Under the pieces are notes generated by a model. It saw only the letters and a program-made list of their open reading frames with translations. It was not told where the DNA came from and made no database searches. This document shows positions 8,137 through 15,984 of a stretch of 41,104 nt of DNA, piece after piece (the stretch's first letter is position 1; each line of letters begins with the position of its first letter). Source of the stretch: Lachnospiraceae bacterium (GTDB lineage Bacteria; Bacillota; Clostridia; Lachnospirales; Lachnospiraceae); assembly GCA_017476665.1 (NCBI GenBank), contig JAFUZJ010000046.1, forward strand, positions 1 to 41,104, read 5' to 3'. Both the position numbers and the translations under genes were made by a program.

Positions 8137-8756
8137 AATAACCCACCTGTAATATTTATAATTTCATTCAAATTATTTATAGTGTAGTCCTGATTCATAT
8201 ACCGTTTTTCTCCGCTTCTGTCGATCAGCACCGCTTTACATCCAAACCTTTTCGCCGTTTTTATATCCTTTTCCTCATCACCAACCATGATCATTTCATC
8301 CGGCGTAACCTGATACTGTTCCGCGATTTCAAATAACCCTTTGGGATTCGGTTTCCGCCAACCGCAGCTGATCGATGAAACATACCTATCAAAAAGGGGC
8401 AAAAGTTCCGTAAAATAGCTTTTGTGAAGTTCATCCGGCATTCCGATCGCAACATCCGAAAGCGCAGCAATGATATATCCATCTGCTCTAAGTTTTTTCA
8501 GTAGAGAACACGTCTCCGGGTAAATGAACGCACTTAAATTCATCGAGGCAAAGAATTCGGATATCACATCATCTAACTTGAAATCGCCTGTCCAATGCGC
8601 GGTTGCCTCACTGAAAATTACCTCCGGACTATAATCAATTTCGCGATAATTTATGCGAGGATTATATTTTTTCAGAATTACATAGGAAAGCGGCATATTC
8701 CTATACTCCATAAGTGTTCCGCCTATATCAAAGACAATTACCTTGATCTTCTTCAT
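8133..8756 (-). CDS. HAD-superfamily hydrolase (phosphatase-like)
   Basis: HAD motifs in order: motif I VFDIGGT (nucleophile Asp, with Gly where many HADs have a second Asp), motif II ALSD, motif III RKPNP with its Lys, and motif IV VGDEEKD. A helical cap sits between motifs I and II (residues about 15-85), consistent with subfamily I. It most likely hydrolyses a small phosphorylated metabolite. The gene overlaps its neighbours on both sides by four bases (ATGA), and GGGAGAGACGGT precedes the ATG. The DIGGT variant could make it a weak or regulatory phosphatase, though many active HADs carry it. Confidence 0.85.
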   Translation of the reverse strand: MKKIKVIVFDIGGTLMEYRNMPLSYVILKKYNPRINYREIDYSPEVIFSEATAHWTGDFKLDDVISEFFASMNLSAFIYPETCSLLKKLRADGYIIAALSDVAIGMPDELHKSYFTELLPLFDRYVSSISCGWRKPNPKGLFEIAEQYQVTPDEMIMVGDEEKDIKTAKRFGCKAVLIDRSGEKRYMNQDYTINNLNEIINITGGLL

Positions 8757-9115
8757 ACCGTCTCTCCCACCTCGATCAGATTTCCGTCCGGATCATAAAA
8801 CCGTACGATTTTTCTGCCAAAAGAATTTACCGCTGGTTCATTCAAATATCGAATTGCATCACCATATGCCTCCAGCTTGTCCACAAATCTTTCCCAATCC
8901 ACTTCTTCAAAATACAACTCCGTCGCATGGTTCCCCGGCACAACATCCTTCTGAATCGTCTGCTCCCAAATCTGCCTGTCCTGCAATACAAGCCCTTCTG
9001 TCATGATCACATTGCCGTCCGACTTGAAAACAACCTGCAACCCGAACAAATCCCTATAAAATACAATAGACTTTTCCACATTACTGACTACAATTAATAC
9101 GTTTTTCAGCTTCAT
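8753..9115 (-). CDS. VOC-family (glyoxalase/bleomycin-resistance fold) protein
   Basis: The 120-residue product starts MKLKNVLIVVSNVEKSIVFY and ends VRFYDPDGNLIEVGE, both hallmarks of a VOC protein with its beta-alpha-beta-beta-beta repeats. Such proteins bind metals and act as glyoxalases, dioxygenases or drug-binding proteins. The frame extends upstream to 9250, but the ATG at 9115 is chosen because GGGGGAT precedes it and homologues begin here. The stop overlaps the HAD start (ATGA). Probably first gene of the VOC/HAD/cyclase operon; its role there is unknown. Confidence 0.85.
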   Translation of the reverse strand: MKLKNVLIVVSNVEKSIVFYRDLFGLQVVFKSDGNVIMTEGLVLQDRQIWEQTIQKDVVPGNHATELYFEEVDWERFVDKLEAYGDAIRYLNEPAVNSFGRKIVRFYDPDGNLIEVGETV

Positions 9116-9134
9116 CCAATATCCCCCTATGCCA

Positions 9135-9422
9135 CTAAGCCTCAATTTCCAACATACCAGCTTTCCGCAGCAACTCCACCGTTCCTTGCATTTCCTGTTC
9201 ACTAATGCTGCTTTGACTTGAGCCCAGTATATCATTGTACACTTCTTCATAGGATTTATCGGTAAATCGTGCCATCAATTCTGCAAGGTTTCTGTCGCTG
9301 TATTCTTCATATAAGACTTTGAGTAATATCCTATATTCATTTTCACAGACTTTGTTCGGAAAGATAGTCTTTAACGCATTCAGATCATCTGCAATGTCAT
9401 ATTCTGTCTTAAAATCATCCAT
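9135..9422 (-). CDS. Small hypothetical acidic protein
   Basis: A 95-residue acidic, helical protein (DDLNALKTIFPNKVCENEYRI, ELMARFTDKSYEEVYNDILG, GTVELLRKAGMLEIEA) that I cannot assign. It begins at an ATG preceded by GAGGTGACAATCA and sits six bases after the stop of the 407-residue gene, so the two are co-transcribed. Its size, acidity and company resemble small partner or immunity proteins, but nothing in the sequence proves this. Confidence 0.6.
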   Translation of the reverse strand: MDDFKTEYDIADDLNALKTIFPNKVCENEYRILLKVLYEEYSDRNLAELMARFTDKSYEEVYNDILGSSQSSISEQEMQGTVELLRKAGMLEIEA

Positions 9423-9428
9423 TGATTG

Positions 9429-10652
9429 TCACCTCAATTGAAATCCATCTCCCACATTGAATATCAACTTTGTCAACCGCACATTCCCCGTTTCGCCACC
9501 TTTTTCTTTCACCTGCTCCATCACATTGTAAATTGAACTGCAACTGACCAATCCACCATACAGTTGGTTCGCTTTCTCCCCGAAAGTTCCATCGCTAAAT
9601 ATTTCAAACAAAAGTTGTCCCAACAGATAATAGTCCGCCAACTGTGATTTATACAAGACAACTGACGTACCGTCCGCCATCTCAAGCTCTATCTCATCAT
9701 TAATCGCGACCTCATCCACAAAAGCATGCTCCGCACAGATTTCCGGCAAAAAGCTGAAACACTCTGCCGCCAATACCTTATCACCCAGTTTCTGCTCCGC
9801 GTCCCTCTCCAGTCTATCATATGCCTCCTGCGAATCCACCGCATGCAAAAGCTTCAGATACTCCACAAGCAACGCCTTCAACCTCGCTCTGCCCTCCTGC
9901 CCATCATACATCTGCGGCAAAACGGTCTCTGCATCCTGCTCAATGAAGAAGAACTGCTTATGGGAAGCAAACTCATTGGTCTGCCATTTTGCTACAATCC
10001 CCGCCACCTTCTCTCCAAGCTCCGGGATCGCAACATCATCAATCCGGCACTCCCCCACCACCTGATCCGGCAGCTTCGCGCCGTATATCTTCACATACAC
10101 CATCCTCTGGTTTCCCAGCCTTTTAATGATATCCTCCCGCAACAAGTCCCAGTATACTGCGACATTATGAGCGATCTCCTCATCATGATAGTTCCCTGTA
10201 CCTACCACATCGCTCAAATACACATCCCATTTATGCCGCGCGCCCAGAAATTCACTTTCCACCTTCCGAGGCTCATCCTGCTCTACCATCCGTTTCAAAC
10301 CCTGCATAAAGGCAAACGCAAACGAACTGATTGCCATCCCTACAGACGTGTGCATATCCTGCCCCATGCCCGTAGAACTCTCATACAGATACTTATCCCA
10401 CTTTCCACAATACATATCAAACCCAAGGTTAATAAAACCATACTGCATCTGCTGCACCATCGGTCTGATTGTCATCTGCAATTCAGGCAGCCACAAATAA
10501 TCTCCCGCACGCTCTGCCACAAACCCTAATATATCCTTCAATTCATCATTCAACAGATACTCCAAAACCTTTTCCTCGTTGGAAAGATCCAGTGTAATGT
10601 TTTTTGCTTTTTCTGTTTTTCCGCCCCAGTTCTTAAACAAATTTTTCATCAT
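9429..10652 (-). CDS. Hypothetical 407-residue protein (possibly DUF6348-like)
   Basis: The protein is soluble and acidic, with no signal peptide. Residues 60-130 (MTIRPMVQQMQYGFINLGFD, YESSTGMGQDMHTSVGMAIS) loosely resemble DUF6348-type proteins, but I hold this weakly. The C-terminal half is a mixed alpha/beta region with a conserved-looking DDVAIPELGEKVAGIVAKW and ADYYLLGQLLFEIF. Double ATG codons at 10652/10649 follow a GGAAGGG stretch about 11 bases upstream. It shares an operon with the 95-residue protein and probably with the small proteins at 10745-11517. Function unknown. Confidence 0.6.
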   Translation of the reverse strand: MMKNLFKNWGGKTEKAKNITLDLSNEEKVLEYLLNDELKDILGFVAERAGDYLWLPELQMTIRPMVQQMQYGFINLGFDMYCGKWDKYLYESSTGMGQDMHTSVGMAISSFAFAFMQGLKRMVEQDEPRKVESEFLGARHKWDVYLSDVVGTGNYHDEEIAHNVAVYWDLLREDIIKRLGNQRMVYVKIYGAKLPDQVVGECRIDDVAIPELGEKVAGIVAKWQTNEFASHKQFFFIEQDAETVLPQMYDGQEGRARLKALLVEYLKLLHAVDSQEAYDRLERDAEQKLGDKVLAAECFSFLPEICAEHAFVDEVAINDEIELEMADGTSVVLYKSQLADYYLLGQLLFEIFSDGTFGEKANQLYGGLVSCSSIYNVMEQVKEKGGETGNVRLTKLIFNVGDGFQLR

Positions 10653-10744
10653 AATATGCCAACATCCCTTCCTTTTCTCTTCCCACTTAAAGCCTCAAGC
10701 TCTTCCATTGTAGTCTCTCTTCCCATCCTTGCCATCGTCAATGT

Positions 10745-11059
10745 CTAAATAAGCGTCCCCAACACAATCTCAAATTCTTCCGCCAACTCCTCACATATCC
10801 TCTGATAAATCTGCTTTGCCCTTTCTTTAAATGCTTTCTGCTCCTGTCCTGTCCACACAGGACCATTCTGGGGACACTCCCAATCCAATGCCAAATCATG
10901 TTCCTCGCACAGTCTGACCATACATTCACACAATTCTTCTGATATTGGAAGTTCATCAATATCCACCGCATACCCATACTTTGCTCTCGCGGCATTATTC
11001 GCTGCCCAAATACAAGTCCCGCTTCCCCAGTCAAACATAAACTTTAGTTTGTATTTCAT
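10745..11059 (-). CDS. Small hypothetical protein of immunity-like type
   Basis: A 104-residue protein beginning MKYKLKFMFDWGSGTCIWAA. It continues with DIDELPISEELCECMVRLCEEHDLALDWECP and ends in an amphipathic helix (QIYQRICEELAEEFEIVLG). I recall similar FMFDWGSG..LW proteins scattered in Firmicutes genomes near polymorphic-toxin loci, which suggests an immunity protein; this is recollection, not proof. A TTG at 11074 is open in frame, but the ATG at 11059 with GGGAGAAAA before it is the better start. It follows the zinc-ribbon-like gene by 11 bases. Confidence 0.65.
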   Translation of the reverse strand: MKYKLKFMFDWGSGTCIWAANNAARAKYGYAVDIDELPISEELCECMVRLCEEHDLALDWECPQNGPVWTGQEQKAFKERAKQIYQRICEELAEEFEIVLGTLI

Positions 11060-11070
11060 TTTTCTCCCAT

Positions 11071-11517
11071 TCAATAGTGCGCCTCTATAATCTTCAATTC
11101 GACTCCCGCAATTTTCTCCATCGCAGATCTGTACTTTTCATCTATTGCCACTTGCAGATTTCTGATCGCAATTTCTTCTTTTGCAAACCCACAGGGGAAA
11201 TAATATTCCAGATGATTGAGTGAACTCTCCTCTCCACAACATGGCAATACCACGCGTAAATCCACAAATTTATTCTCCCCTGCCATGTCCATAGCCTCGC
11301 CCCACCAGCCAAAATCTATCACTTTCCCACATTCCGGACAATAGATTGTTTCCAGATTGCTCCCACAGTCGATAAAGGTAACTGCACCATACTCTGTATA
11401 ATCGACTGCATCCGCGCCCATTTGTTTTCTGATGTAGTCCACCAACTGCGAAACTATTATTTTATCCATGTGCATATTTATATCTTTCGGAATAATTTTT
11501 ACAACCTGTTCAGACAT
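11071..11517 (-). CDS. Hypothetical protein with CxxC/CC cysteine clusters
   Basis: A 148-residue protein. An N-terminal helical segment is followed by YCPECGKVIDFGWWG and, about 30 residues on, LPCCGEESSLN, so four cysteines are placed as in a zinc ribbon. The C-terminus is a mixed helix/strand region (AIRNLQVAIDEKYRSAMEKI). I do not recognise the family. An in-frame extension reaches 11559, but the ATG at 11517 with AAGGAG seven bases upstream is clearly the start. It begins right after the stop of the DUF4143 ATPase gene at 11519 and may be co-transcribed with it. Confidence 0.65.
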   Translation of the reverse strand: MSEQVVKIIPKDINMHMDKIIVSQLVDYIRKQMGADAVDYTEYGAVTFIDCGSNLETIYCPECGKVIDFGWWGEAMDMAGENKFVDLRVVLPCCGEESSLNHLEYYFPCGFAKEEIAIRNLQVAIDEKYRSAMEKIAGVELKIIEAHY

Positions 11518-11518
11518 C

Positions 11519-12724
11519 CTAATCTCCTTTATCTCTACACAGCCACACAACAATGTCAATGATCAAAATGCCTTCATAGGTATAACTTTCATGTCTTGTT
11601 CTTGCAATAATTATCTTGGGATAAGCATCGCCTATTGACAGCAGCGGTTCATATTCTCTTTTGAATGTTTTATTGTTCGATATATCGTCACTCACCTGAA
11701 TGTACACCTTTTCGGACTGTTTTATAGCTACAAAATCTATTTCTTTTTTATAAAGTTTTCCAACGTACACTTCATAACCCCTACGTAAAAGCTCTAGATA
11801 AACAATATTTTCGTATATTCTTCCAAAATCCATATTTCGCGTTCCCAGCATCGCATATCTTAAACTACTGTCGCAAAGATAATATTTCTGATTCGTTTTC
11901 AAATACTTTTTCCCTTTCAAATCATATCTCTTTGCTCCATAAAAGAGAAAGGCATTTTCAAAGTATGTTATATATTTTGATACTGTTTTTCTGGTAATTG
12001 CACTTCCATTTGTATTCAGTGCATCACAAATATTGTTTGGTGAGAGGAGATTCGCAACATTATCCATCATAAACTCTGCTATTCTCTGCATCTCCTCCTT
12101 ATTTCGTACATTATATTTCTGCACCAGATCCCTTAACAGAATTGTTTGATAAACATCTTTGATATAATCAAATCTCGTCTTTTCATCTGCATATATATAG
12201 GAGCCGGGAAAACCACCGCTACGCACATACTCGTCAAACGCACTTTCCAAATCTGCATCGCCGGAAAAGTATTCCAGATATTCCGAAAATGAAAAGGGAT
12301 AAACTTCCACCCGCATGACTCTTCCGGTAAACAAAGTTGCCAAATCACTGCTAAGCAAAAAAGCATTTGATCCTGTCAGGTAAATATCAAATATTCCCTT
12401 TGTATGTAGACTATTGATTGCCATCTCAAACTTGTCGCATAATTGAACTTCATCAATAAAGAGTACATTATGCTTATTCTCCACATAATGTTCCAATACA
12501 TACTGATGCAACATATGATATTCTTTGAGCTGGTCATACTCCAACTCCTGAAGATTTATTTCAACTATATTAATATCCGATTCTTGCTGCTGTAAATACT
12601 TGATATATTCCTTCATTAAGACAGATTTCCCACATCTGCGGATGCCGGTAATCACTTTAATATCCGGTGTATTATTCAGTAAGATCAATTGGTTCATATA
12701 TTTTTTGCGATCTATTATCTTCAT
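11519..12724 (-). CDS. AAA-type ATPase with C-terminal DUF4143 domain
   Basis: Residues 20-170 form an AAA_14-type ATPase: Walker A TGIRRCGKSVL, Walker B VLFIDEVQ, and sensor LTGSNAFLLSSDLATLFTGR. The second half has the winged-helix and nuclease-like DUF4143 region (SKYITYFENAFLFYG, YLCDSSLRYAMLG, ENIVYLELLRRGYEVYVG, KEIDFVAI). The family is abundant in gut anaerobes, and its members are often surrounded by mobile or defence genes. Their biochemical role is not settled. A GGGGTGAGG ribosome site lies just before the ATG. A 41-bp perfect palindrome overlaps the promoter, suggesting repression or autoregulation. Confidence 0.9.
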   Translation of the reverse strand: MKIIDRKKYMNQLILLNNTPDIKVITGIRRCGKSVLMKEYIKYLQQQESDINIVEINLQELEYDQLKEYHMLHQYVLEHYVENKHNVLFIDEVQLCDKFEMAINSLHTKGIFDIYLTGSNAFLLSSDLATLFTGRVMRVEVYPFSFSEYLEYFSGDADLESAFDEYVRSGGFPGSYIYADEKTRFDYIKDVYQTILLRDLVQKYNVRNKEEMQRIAEFMMDNVANLLSPNNICDALNTNGSAITRKTVSKYITYFENAFLFYGAKRYDLKGKKYLKTNQKYYLCDSSLRYAMLGTRNMDFGRIYENIVYLELLRRGYEVYVGKLYKKEIDFVAIKQSEKVYIQVSDDISNNKTFKREYEPLLSIGDAYPKIIIARTRHESYTYEGILIIDIVVWLCRDKGD

Positions 12725-12741
12725 GCCCTCACCCCATTTCT

Positions 12742-12791
12742 ATTATAACATTATTCCCGAAAAATAAAAATATTTTATTTTTCGGGAATAA
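12742..12791 (-). promoter_or_regulatory. 41-bp perfect palindrome overlapping the DUF4143 gene promoter
   Basis: Bases 12751-12769 and 12773-12791 are perfectly complementary 19-base arms around ATA; the arm core is ATTCCCGAAAAAT. A TATAAT -10 (12742-12747, minus strand) lies directly downstream, and the A/T part of the palindrome covers the -35 and spacer. Placement 27 bases before the start codon fits an operator. As RNA or extruded DNA it could also form a long hairpin. Confidence 0.7.
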
Positions 12792-12855
12792 AATTCAAAT
12801 AACAACCTATTTTACCGTAACCCCAAAGTTTCAACGCCCTTTGAAAATAGATGTT

Positions 12856-13242
12856 TCACATACGTCTATTATAGATGCAATCATACAACATATCCGTATC
12901 ATTCATATACTTTTCTTTCACATAAAAAGGAAAACATGCAACAATAGATAGGAAAAACGCATTGAGTCCGCCATAGTCGTATAGCCCGCCCTCATTTTCA
13001 TTTGCAAGCATATCGGGCTCTACCTTCATGAGTGCATATACTGTTTCCTGTAATTTAACCAACAGCGCCTCCTCATTCAATGAGTCATATTTCTGGTACA
13101 ATTCTTCTATCAGTGCATCCAATATATGATTCATCTCAAATAGGGAGTCTGCCTTTAACAAAGTATCCGAATTCCAATTATATTTCCACCATATATCTTC
13201 ATAAATTTTCTTATCTTTCAGTTTCCGTAAATCTTCCTTCAT
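12856..13242 (-). CDS. Hypothetical protein downstream of the GNAT gene
   Basis: A 128-residue soluble helical protein (EDIWWKYNWNSDTLLKADSL, HILDALIEELYQKYDSLNEE, LNAFFLSIVACFPFYVKEKY) of unknown family. It lies 24 bases after the GNAT gene in the same direction and is probably the last gene of the NimA-like/GH25-PARG/GNAT operon. AGGGGAC precedes its ATG. Size and composition would fit an immunity-type protein, but no motif shows it. Confidence 0.6.
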   Translation of the reverse strand: MKEDLRKLKDKKIYEDIWWKYNWNSDTLLKADSLFEMNHILDALIEELYQKYDSLNEEALLVKLQETVYALMKVEPDMLANENEGGLYDYGGLNAFFLSIVACFPFYVKEKYMNDTDMLYDCIYNRRM

Positions 13243-13266
13243 AAATAAGTCCCCTATGTTGACATC

Positions 13267-13755
13267 CTAATCATCCAAACACTTTACCATAATATACTCT
13301 TCTTCATTTTCCTCTACAATCTCAAACCCTGTCTTCACATACAATTTCACCGCATAATTTGCCTTTTGAACCGAAAGGGAAACCTTTTTATATCCATCCT
13401 CTTTCAGTAGCAAAAGTATTTGCCGCATCAGCTCCGTGCCTATGCCACACCCGCGATACTCCCGATACAGGGAGATTGCCAGCGACGGCGTTTGGGCATC
13501 CACATGTCCATAATCATTCATAATGCGCGTCCAGACAGCCCCAACTACCTTTCCGCCCATCTCTGCCACCAGACATCTGTCATCCTTGTACTGCCCAAAG
13601 TTCTCCACATAGACCTGCAATTCCGGCTTTTTTATAATACTCCTATCCGGCGGACTCACTCCCTCCGGAATAAAAATAGCCTCATACAAAAAATCATCCA
13701 GCAGACCATATTCTGTTTCTTTTATTTCCCGTATCACAAGACCATCTTCTCTCAT
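13267..13755 (-). CDS. GNAT-family N-acetyltransferase
   Basis: The acetyl-CoA-binding motif A is readable as SLYREYRGCGIGTELMRQIL (Q/RxxGxG pattern), followed by motif B with SLSVQKANYAVKLYVKTGFEIVEE. This is a standard 162-residue GNAT fold. The acceptor (amine metabolite, ribosomal protein or antibiotic) cannot be inferred. Its start overlaps the stop of the GH25-PARG fusion by four bases (ATGA), so translation is coupled. An antisense open frame through it is ignored. Confidence 0.9.
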   Translation of the reverse strand: MREDGLVIREIKETEYGLLDDFLYEAIFIPEGVSPPDRSIIKKPELQVYVENFGQYKDDRCLVAEMGGKVVGAVWTRIMNDYGHVDAQTPSLAISLYREYRGCGIGTELMRQILLLLKEDGYKKVSLSVQKANYAVKLYVKTGFEIVEENEEEYIMVKCLDD

Positions 13756-15281
13756 GAAAACCTCTCCCGAAACGCCGTAATATTCTTTCCATCCACACTG
13801 CCGTAAATCGCAAAGCAGACCTCGTCAAAGCACCGCCCATACGCTTCCTCTACCAGCACTTGATAAAAATACCCCGACACATCCTGCGGCTTATTGCCGA
13901 AGGCACCGCACCCCCATGCGCCAAGCACTAGATTGCGATATCCTTTCTTCGCCGCAATCCGCAGCATGATACGAATCCTGCGCACCATAGTCTCCTCAAT
14001 CAATTTCCCGGAAGCCAACAATGCCGCGCCGTATCGATTTGGCGCCGGAACGGTAATCACAGCCGCATGAAACGGTTTCTCCAGCAGCTCATATTTTTCA
14101 TTGCGAAACACACATACAGAGGGGGAAAGTAACATATAATCCGACTCCACGGAACGAAGATGCGTATTGTTATAAACATACATCTCAGACGCCGCCTTGG
14201 AAGTGATCGACGCATACAAAGTGCTGCATCTGCAAAGCGCCTCCTCCTGCGCATTAGCTCCCAGCAGAAAACCGCCGCCCGGACCGTGCGCATTGGCAAA
14301 GTTCATCACAAAAGGATTTTCCAATCTCCGCGCCGCCTGAAAGGAATCCTTATTCACCACACTGATCCTGCACATCTGCTCCCCAAATGATTCAGCGATG
14401 TTCCATGAAAGCAATTCCTCACCGGCTATCGGTGAAAACACCTCCACAGCCTGAAAATCCATCTCCGGCAAATGGATGGTCTTCCCGTTGATCTCAAATT
14501 TCTTTTCTGCCGTGATTTTCATGGTCTCTTTTGCAATCTGAATATTGTTCATCTTCAACTCCTCAAACTCCTCTGCGCTCCCATAGAACACATCCATATC
14601 AATATATCGTTCCTCTCCCGCATACCCGTCCAGCACAACCCGATCCGCATACTGCCAAAGCGTCCAGTCCTCTCCCGGCTCAAAGTACACATTCCGCAGC
14701 CAAAGCGGATACTCATCAAAATCCCCCTGTATGTACTTTCTGTAAAACGGATAGGTGGTATAGATCATTGGTTTTACACCATACTTCGTCTCCAGAATAT
14801 CCAGCATCTTTTGCAGAGATGTTCGCACAGCACTCTCCCCTGGCGGATTCTGCCTCTTATCCCCATAATACTCAATATCCACGGCAGGAATCAGTGTACT
14901 TTCCGAGCCAACTGTCTCTATGTACCATTCCGCCTGGGTTTCTGCCGGACTGTCAAAACTGAAAAAGTGATAGGCTCCCGGCACAACTCCTGCCTGCCCT
15001 GCCCCAATCACATTCTGCTCGAAATACGCATCTGCATAGGAACTCCCTTCTGTAGCCTTAATATACGCGAAAGAAATACCTTGTTCCCGTATTGTGTTCC
15101 AGTCAATCTCACCCTGATAGTGAGAGACATCAACGCCGCAAATTTCATATTTTCCGGCTTGCACCCTGGTGGGGATCTGCTGCCAAATCATGACACCCAA
15201 ACTTCCCATCACCAATATCGCCATTGCGCAGGCAATGAACCCGGCAACTTTTCTCCGCCCAGCCTTACCGTTCATGCACAT
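13752..15281 (-). CDS. Membrane-anchored GH25 lysozyme fused to a microbial-type poly(ADP-ribose) glycohydrolase domain
   Basis: One continuous 509-residue frame holds two unrelated enzymes. Residues 12-33 are a hydrophobic signal anchor. Residues 45-240 are a GH25 lysozyme (GVDVSHYQGEIDW, FAYIKATEGSSY, PGAYHFFSF, catalytic-type VDIEY with Asp135 and Glu137, YIDMDVF). Residues 244-509 are a bacterial PARG of the TIGR02452/DUF2263 type, starting NNIQIAKETMKI and carrying the signature GPGGGFLLGANAQEEALCR (GGG 335-337, QEE 345-347). GH25 enzymes cut peptidoglycan outside the cell. PARG removes ADP-ribose, normally in the cytoplasm. Joining them in one exported chain is contradictory unless the PARG part is also made separately. 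An ATG at 14552, with GAGGAG six bases upstream, sits exactly at the junction. The start overlaps the NimA-like gene by 17 bases; the stop is ATGA-coupled to the GNAT gene. Confidence 0.9.
   Translation of the reverse strand: MCMNGKAGRRKVAGFIACAMAILVMGSLGVMIWQQIPTRVQAGKYEICGVDVSHYQGEIDWNTIREQGISFAYIKATEGSSYADAYFEQNVIGAGQAGVVPGAYHFFSFDSPAETQAEWYIETVGSESTLIPAVDIEYYGDKRQNPPGESAVRTSLQKMLDILETKYGVKPMIYTTYPFYRKYIQGDFDEYPLWLRNVYFEPGEDWTLWQYADRVVLDGYAGEERYIDMDVFYGSAEEFEELKMNNIQIAKETMKITAEKKFEINGKTIHLPEMDFQAVEVFSPIAGEELLSWNIAESFGEQMCRISVVNKDSFQAARRLENPFVMNFANAHGPGGGFLLGANAQEEALCRCSTLYASITSKAASEMYVYNNTHLRSVESDYMLLSPSVCVFRNEKYELLEKPFHAAVITVPAPNRYGAALLASGKLIEETMVRRIRIMLRIAAKKGYRNLVLGAWGCGAFGNKPQDVSGYFYQVLVEEAYGRCFDEVCFAIYGSVDGKNITAFRERFS
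14550..14576 (-). promoter_or_regulatory. Internal ribosome binding site and start codon at the GH25/PARG junction
   Basis: On the minus strand GAGGAG occurs twice just before an in-frame ATG at 14552, the nearer copy at six-base spacing. From there the frame encodes a complete 266-residue PARG beginning MNNIQIAKET, where free-standing homologues begin. A separate cytosolic PARG could therefore be translated from the same message. Confidence 0.55.
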
Positions 15282-15747
15282 ATTTCCCTGTCATATGGTC
15301 AATGCTGATACCCACCATCTGCACCCGCTTCACCGCATTTCCCAGCTCCTTCGTCACTTCTTCCTCCGTGGGAAAATACTTCCGCCCCAACTCTCTTGCC
15401 TTCTCGTAAGTGATGGTCTCATCTGTCACAAGCTCCGCCCGACCCATGATCACTACGCTGGTCACATAATAAGACCAGTCACCGTCCTTCTGCTCTCCCT
15501 GATTCCACACGGTAAAGCACACCTTGTCACAGTTTTTGATAGCATCCAATTTATGTCCTTCCTTGGCGCAGTGAAAATACACCTTCTCCTCCGCCTCGTC
15601 AAAATAAAAATTCAAGGGAATCGCATAAGGGTATCCGCCGTCGCCGATCATCGCCAACACACCGCGTTTCTCTTCTCTCAAAATCTTGAAACATTCCTCT
15701 TTGCTGATCTCCTGTTTTGCCCTGCGCATCTTACGAAATTCCATCAT
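15265..15747 (-). CDS. NimA-like/pyridoxamine 5'-phosphate oxidase-fold flavoprotein
   Basis: The 160-residue protein starts MRRAKQEISKEECFKIL after a short leader and continues with GVLAMIGDGGYPYAIPLNFYF and YFHCAKEGHKLDAIKNCDKV, the pattern of the FMN-binding split-barrel family that includes 5-nitroimidazole reductase (NimA). Members reduce nitro-compounds or bind flavin; it may therefore contribute to drug or redox stress tolerance. A strong GAGGAGAACAA precedes tandem ATGs. It is the first gene of an operon with the GH25-PARG fusion, GNAT and hypothetical genes. Confidence 0.85.
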   Translation of the reverse strand: MMEFRKMRRAKQEISKEECFKILREEKRGVLAMIGDGGYPYAIPLNFYFDEAEEKVYFHCAKEGHKLDAIKNCDKVCFTVWNQGEQKDGDWSYYVTSVVIMGRAELVTDETITYEKARELGRKYFPTEEEVTKELGNAVKRVQMVGISIDHMTGKYVHER

Positions 15748-15794
15748 TTGTTCTCCTCACATTCTTGCAATTTTTTGTCATATTCAGTTTATTT

Positions 15795-15879
15795 TATCAT
15801 AATTTCTGTGCATCCAGAGAATTTGCCGCTCTTGCAAATTCTCCGTAATAAACTCGCTTGCGAGTTTATTTTATCACAC
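15795..15879 (+). repeat. Double-hairpin intergenic repeat, copy A
   Basis: The element begins TATCATAATTTCTGTGCA and ends TTTTATCACAC. It contains two hairpins: GAGAATTTG/CAAATTCTC (15817-15843) and AATAAACTCG-CTTG-CGAGTTTATT (15847-15870), both perfect. A second copy with the same ends but different stem sequences is at 32802-32890. The unit lies between convergently ordered minus-strand genes, outside coding sequence. Confidence 0.6.
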
Positions 15880-15929
15880 GTCTAATATAAATAAAACTCC
15901 CAAAGCAAAAACCTCATAAACATAAAACA

Positions 15930-15971
15930 AAACACTTATTGCGCCATTCAACCATATCACAATAAGTGTTT
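15930..15971 (-). terminator. Terminator of the RR/ABC/HK operon
   Basis: AAACACTTATTG (15930-15941) and CAATAAGTGTTT (15960-15971) form a perfect 12-bp stem. It starts 14 bases after the histidine kinase stop and is followed on the minus strand by TTTGTTTT. Confidence 0.7.
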
Positions 15972-15984
15972 CTAAATTCAACTT

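Noticed and set aside
10649-10735. A 28-codon minus-strand ORF overlapping the start of the 407-residue gene
   Set aside because: The overlap looks like coupling, but no ribosome site precedes it and there is no second copy or conserved pattern to support it.
14472-15308. Plus-strand open frame opposite the GH25 part
   Set aside because: Antisense to a gene with clear catalytic motifs; low-complexity composition and no ribosome site.
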